Shown: positions 59,461-64,000 of the stretch, piece by piece
Position numbering within the stretch: position 1 is the first letter of the stretch
Layout of the letters: the number at the start of each line of letters is the position of its first letter
Assembly (NCBI RefSeq): GCF_004379255.2
Contig: NC_056035.1
Span: forward strand, 37,824,773-37,888,772
Direction: 5' to 3'
DNA length: 64,000 nucleotides
Source: Salvia splendens
Taxonomy: Eukaryota; Streptophyta; Magnoliopsida; Lamiales; Lamiaceae
Translations under genes and position numbers: made by a program
Notes under the pieces: model-generated
Told to the model about the DNA's origin: nothing
Databases searched by the model: none
Seen by the model: the letters and a program-made list of their open reading frames with translations, nothing else

Positions 59461-62400
59461 ATACATAAAGTGTGTATTAATATATTTCACTAATTAATTA
59501 GTTAGCACCACACTATGCTTGATATTTTCCAGGCATAGCCTAGAAAGAATATACTAAGCTCATAGGAATTCCAATTTCGAGATGCATAAGATTTCAATTT
59601 ACACACACATGTGTGTGTGCTCTTCCGTGTGTGTTTTTTGAAGGGCATTTATCATTCAATTATGATTGTCAAAATACTAGTATTGTATTAGACCATTAAT
59701 AGGCATTACACATCTCAATGTTGTCGACTTCAAGTGAAACCAATTACCACTTTCTCATAAATACAATCATAATATATATAGTATGTTAAAATTCCAATGC
59801 TTTTGAGATGTAGTAATTGATATCTAAGTATTAATTAATTATTCAATTATACATACACAAATATATAAATGTGTGTTAATATTATATTGTTTGGGCCAGC
59901 TTCCATTCTCTTTCTATTCCTCTCGTCCCATCTGTTTTATTGCAAACTCCTATAAAAGATTCCAATCTCCTAATTCTGTTAAACTTTTTAAAATGATAAA
60001 TAGAGATAGATTCACATGGTACTCACTCATGGTGCACAAAATAATCTGGAATATGTATCCAATTTTTATATATATAAAAAATTAGTAACAGTTGAAAGTA
60101 ATGAAAGGACAAAATGCAATTGGGTGGTGGGCAACGTCCCCACATTTTGAATGTAATTAATGGCACTTTCGGATTTGTACTATATTTTTATTTATATAGT
60201 ACAACTTTCGAATTCGTATAGTTTCTGTATTTGGTATTTATTTGTTTTGTTCGGAATCTAATGAGCTCTGTATTGTCATTTAGCTATTGACGACAAGTCC
60301 TCTAGTGGCTTGGCTTGGGAGTACTTTTTTCTTTCTATTGCAGTTTTTTAATTCATTTTTTATGTTAACTATATATTTACAATAAGAATGTTTATATCCA
60401 TTTTAATTACACCAAAATTATTTATATGGAACTAATGAATTTAGAGTCATATATGAACGATTATTCACAACTAGTACTTTTTTTAGAGTAATTTGGTTGT
60501 GGATTCATAATCTCTGTTTTGTCATTATTGGTGCTTTTTTTTGTAATATTTGTTACTCCACTTTGTCGAACTGGTGCCTTGCTTTCTATTTGAGATTTCA
60601 GCACTTTTATTTCATTAAAAAAAAATGTGCGGCCTATATTTCGTTGTTTTCATTAAAAAGTTTCAATATATTTATGGATACAGTTGTACTCATTCAGCCA
60701 TAATTAAACTAGTGTAGGTCGTATACTATTTTTCCTTTAATTAAGAGTAATTTAGGTGTTTTGCATTGTTTATTGTTTGGTTTGGTTTGATTTGGTTCGT
60801 CGTTGTCTTTAAGCAATTTCTTTTCAACTCAAAACAGAGTTAACCTAGCGCACCAAAAATCAAATAACTTAACTGCCATATAAATTATTTCGTAGAAACG
60901 ACATGCTACATAGTTACTCCCTCCGTCGCTTAAATTTTGTTACATTTTTCTATTTTTGTCCGTCTCCTCAAATTTGTCACATTTCACTTTTTGTTTTGTG
61001 CGTTATGCAAGAATATTTTTTTAAAAGAAAATTGATTCTTTATTTTATATCTCCACCAATGCACTTCTATGTGGATTTTGACATGTCGTAGTTAGTTCAT
61101 AATTATAAGAAAAGATACAGAGGGCCTATGTTAGAAAAACATGGTATCATGGGTATTGCATTGTAATTTATACATACCTTTGAATATTTACGTGGAATTG
61201 ATTATTGAATAGGGTAAATTGGAGGGGTGGGGGGTTGGATGAACAATAAGCATTACATACGTGTAATTCTAGCATGGTCATGTCGGCATTCAGTCATTAA
61301 AATTTGTGGTAACTAGAATATGATACACTGCATATTATAGGTACGTACTTACCTAGGTACTCATTTATAAATTTTGTTGTGATAAAGTTAATTTACAAAA
61401 ATTAATAAACTTTAATTGGGAAAGTTAGTATTTTATTGTATAAAAAGAAACTAATTAAGCTTTGAAAACCATTTTTGCTTGTTTGAAATCTCAGTAGTAA
61501 CGAGAATATTTGTGGATACCGACCATTTATTCTTTCCTTTTTATTCTATAAGCATCAAGGAAATTGGAAGTGTGCAATTAGCGAGTAAGAAGTTATGTAT
61601 CACATAAATGACTGTATTAATATATGGGCAACCAAATAAATAATACCTCTATTTTTTTCAATAAAGAATATCATCAAATCACACATATTAAGAAAATTAT
61701 TAAATTTAATACAGTTAAACATCAAATTTGTAAAAAATATCAAATGAGGATAAAATGGGGGAAAATGTCACCCTTATTTTAAATTTTTATAACGAAACAC
61801 TTATTAAAATATAATGATAGAAGCTTATTTAAAAATAGAGCAAGTAACATTAATGTTGATTGACTGGTCTTCTGTTTAAAAAAGATGGCTGACAAGACAT
61901 ATAAACTGTGATCTGTATTTCGATAATGAGTTGGGTGGTTACATTACTATTGTAGCTTAATTTAGGGTTACGTTACGTTACTACTTCAAGTCTGCAACTA
62001 TAAATATACTCCTATTTACAAAACCAACTTTTATAATTTCAGAACAGTCCCTTTATTAATTAATTCTGTAAAAAACAAATAAAATTAGTTGGATGTATAA
62101 TCTCATAAAAGTGAAAATGATGCAAAAATGGTGGTTGAATCGCATAATTTTTATAAAAAATCCAGAAACCAAAAGTTGAAGCTACACCAGTTATTATTAG
62201 CGCCTAAACTTTTTGATCAGTCATAATTTGTTTGACAATAAGAAGAAAGATGGGTCTTCATTCATCATTACCACAACACAATCATATTGTTAATCCACTA
62301 TATCAAATTCCAAATACTCCCTTTCTTATTAATTTTGCGCAGTATATTGCAATAATTGCCCGATATTGATTGTGTGTTGGTGCAAGACTGCAATAAATGC

Positions 62401-63335
62401 GAAATTTTGTTTTTCCATAATTGTTCTGATCGTATCGTATATATAACTATTAATCACTAATCAATGCATATCTTGGTGTATCATAATATTTGTATTTACT
62501 AGTAATAATTAATATAAATAATTTCACGTGGAGATAAATATCTGATGCAGCATTAATGGAATTTTGTTTGATTTAATTCTCTGTGTCTCTCTACGCTGCA
62601 AGATTTATCAGAAGGTCAGCTTGGTCATATTTCACCATGATATACGTATATTATTATATTCCACAATGTTGTTTGCTCCCATTTATTATCGTGTTTTCTA
62701 GGGTTCAGGCGTTCAACATTCAGATTTCATATCAATTTATTCCCTATTCAAAATTTTATGAAAAATGAATCTCATATAAAAATTCAAAATTCCAAAAATC
62801 TAATACGGAGTACTACCAAATTATTATAAGAATTTGTTACACCATTTGTCCACCATTTAAAGAACCATTGACTCGCACAGATTTTAAGAAATTATTTAAC
62901 TTTGTAAAGAAAAAAGTAACGATAGAAAGTAAATGGAATGTGAGACTCATTTTTAATGCTCAGTACTAGTTTTATAATGAATTGTGAGTGTAAAAAGCTA
63001 ATGATGTGAGATCAGCAAGCCAAAAGTGCAATAAATTAAAGGATTCTTTAAATTGTTGACCACCCAAAATATGACACAATGACTTTTTAAATAATAGACA
63101 AGAGGAGTAAATTATAATTATAATATAATTTTATTATATAGTAGTAGGGGTATATAAATATACGGATTACTTGGGTTATAAAATTACATCCGATCTGAAC
63201 ATCTGAAATTTTAAAATCTGATCTAATGCAAACCAAAAATCCGAATGGAATTTTAAATTTCAGCTTAATTCAAATTGGATTCTTGAATTTCGGATAATTT
63301 GGTGACTCCTAATTTTTTTTCACCAATATACCACA
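59461..63335. other. Intergenic DNA upstream of the last gene, no gene seen
   Basis: AT-rich and non-coding. It holds a Stowaway left end at about 60917 (CTCCCTCCGTCGCTTAAATT) without partner, a worn MITE at ~62840-63110, and a block near 63170-63300 of repeated atccgaat/ttggattc-type words. Confidence 0.4.
62840..63110. mobile_element. Worn Stowaway-like MITE
   Basis: caccatttgtccaccatttaaagaaccattg at the left is inverted relative to caatgactttttaaataatagacaagaggagta at the right; the middle has the ggaatgtgagactcat phrase common to the Stowaways here. Ends are approximate. Confidence 0.55.
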
Positions 63336-63343
63336 TATAAAAA
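63336..63343 (+). promoter_or_regulatory. Probable TATA box of the last gene
   Basis: TATAAAAA ~170 bp before the ATG, followed by a leader with a GA-rich tract (63451-63476). Confidence 0.55.
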
Positions 63344-63511
63344 CCTCTTCCCTACCCACGTTGAATTCTCATAGATATATTCATTCGCTGTATGTATCCC
63401 AATACACTTACTACTCCTATATTTTTACATGCACAAAACATACATTAGTGTAGAGAGAGAAAGAGAGAGAGCTCTCAAATTAAAGGTGAAGGGTGTGAAA
63501 GTGGCCAAGAC

Positions 63512-64000
63512 ATGGCGAGTGGATGGATGAAGTCATTGCAATGCAAGTCAAAGGCATTAGACGACGTCGTCAGCCAACACAACTACCGCCGCCGCCGCCA
63601 CCACCACGACGTCGACGACCACCGCCACCACCGCTCATTATCCAACTCCTCCAGCTGCCGAAATAGCTATCAAAATCTCAAAGACATCGTCGAAACCAAC
63701 AAAAAGAAACCCAAGAAGCCAAAGCCGCCAAGCCACCACCCATCTCCGCCGTTCAAGCGCCCGGTTTCCAGAAAACCAGAACCCGGTCCGCCCGCTGTCC
63801 CGGTCCGGTCCAGTGCCATCGACTCGTTCTTCCCCTCTCTGACGGAGCTCCCCAAAGACCATCCCTCGCGCAATGTGGTGGAAATCATCTTCCACACGAG
63901 CTGGGGCGAGAAGAGCTTCTCGGGCCAGATTGAGATGGTTTTCAAGGTTCAGAGCCTGCCCCGGACCCTGAACCGCTTCGAGGAGTATCGCGACGCCGTC
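63512..64000 (+). CDS. N-terminal part of a plant-specific C2H2-zinc-finger-like family protein (partial, 163 codons)
   Basis: An open frame from ATG at 63512 (context gacATGGCG) runs to the window edge without a stop. The N-terminus MASGWMKSLQCKSKALDDVV and the His/Arg-rich and Pro/Lys-rich linker (residues ~25-95) are followed by a conserved-looking block: SAIDSFFPSLTELPKDHPSR, NVVEIIFHTSW and FKVQSLPRTLNRFEEYRDAV. That block (VVEI..SSW..KV.....TL.RFEEYR) is shared with a plant family usually annotated as C2H2-like zinc finger proteins, some members of which lack the finger; none is seen in this part. GC content jumps sharply from the AT-rich spacer. The cellular role is not known to me. 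Confidence 0.75.
   Translation, partial: MASGWMKSLQCKSKALDDVVSQHNYRRRRHHHDVDDHRHHRSLSNSSSCRNSYQNLKDIVETNKKKPKKPKPPSHHPSPPFKRPVSRKPEPGPPAVPVRSSAIDSFFPSLTELPKDHPSRNVVEIIFHTSWGEKSFSGQIEMVFKVQSLPRTLNRFEEYRDAV

Overview
The window is nuclear DNA from a flowering plant, almost certainly a eudicot. Genes carry short GT-AG introns, the intergenic DNA is very AT-rich, and typical plant transposons are everywhere (MULE, hAT, PIF/Harbinger, CACTA, Stowaway, SINE). I cannot name the species from sequence alone. The region is gene-poor: three host genes in 64 kb, the rest mostly DNA transposons, many nested and datable relative to each other through intact target-site duplications (TSDs).

Host genes. (1) 22117-25483 (+): a complete four-exon NPF6-clade nitrate/peptide-family transporter of 592 aa, closest to NPF6.4/NRT1.3, with Tyr where NRT1.1/NPF6.3 has its nitrate-binding His. 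(2) 34559-36561 (+): a complete five-exon cytochrome P450 of 507 aa, CYP72 clan and CYP714-like, with all catalytic signatures. (3) 63512 to the window end (+): the first 163 codons of a plant-specific protein related to a family annotated as C2H2-zinc-finger-like.

Transposon layout, left to right. 3.1-4.0 kb: a hAT-type nonautonomous element. 4.16-9.43 kb: a MULE with ~100-bp terminal inverted repeats (TIRs), a broken MuDR-type transposase on the minus strand and an apparently intact GRF-zinc-finger gene on the plus strand, the two convergent. 10.5-12 kb: Stowaway, Tourist and hAT elements. 13.35-15.35 kb: a PIF/Harbinger element whose transposase has two in-frame stops. 16.0-18.1 kb: a CACTA element carrying a captured PHD-finger gene fragment with introns. 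25.5-34.4 kb: a MITE-rich spacer. 37.0-38.6 kb: a SINE and an 859-bp MULE-like foldback. 38.9-50.6 kb: a second, very different MULE with a decayed transposase (+) and a decayed plant-mobile-domain (PMD) gene (-), plus three arrays of a short palindrome (CGCCA-N7/8-TGGCG); it is itself invaded by a hAT element and a 3.8-kb CACTA element. 51.5-55.4 kb: a Harbinger element with only the Myb/SANT-like ORF1, split by a 2.1-kb hAT element that contains a ~180-bp-arm inverted duplication of hAT transposase sequence. 55.5-56.7 kb: a deletion derivative of the 13-15 kb Harbinger family filled with a 73-bp tandem repeat. 58.0-59.45 kb: another MULE-type element.

The main theme is that both MULEs have the MuDR layout of two convergent genes reading inward from the TIRs, but each pairs its transposase with a different second protein (GRF zinc finger in one, PMD in the other). 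Several long inverted repeats (37.7-38.6, 53.1-53.5, 27.9-28.7 kb) could be transcribed into hairpin RNA. Transposon coding regions are mostly pseudogenes, and many of their stops replace expected Trp or Arg/Gln codons.
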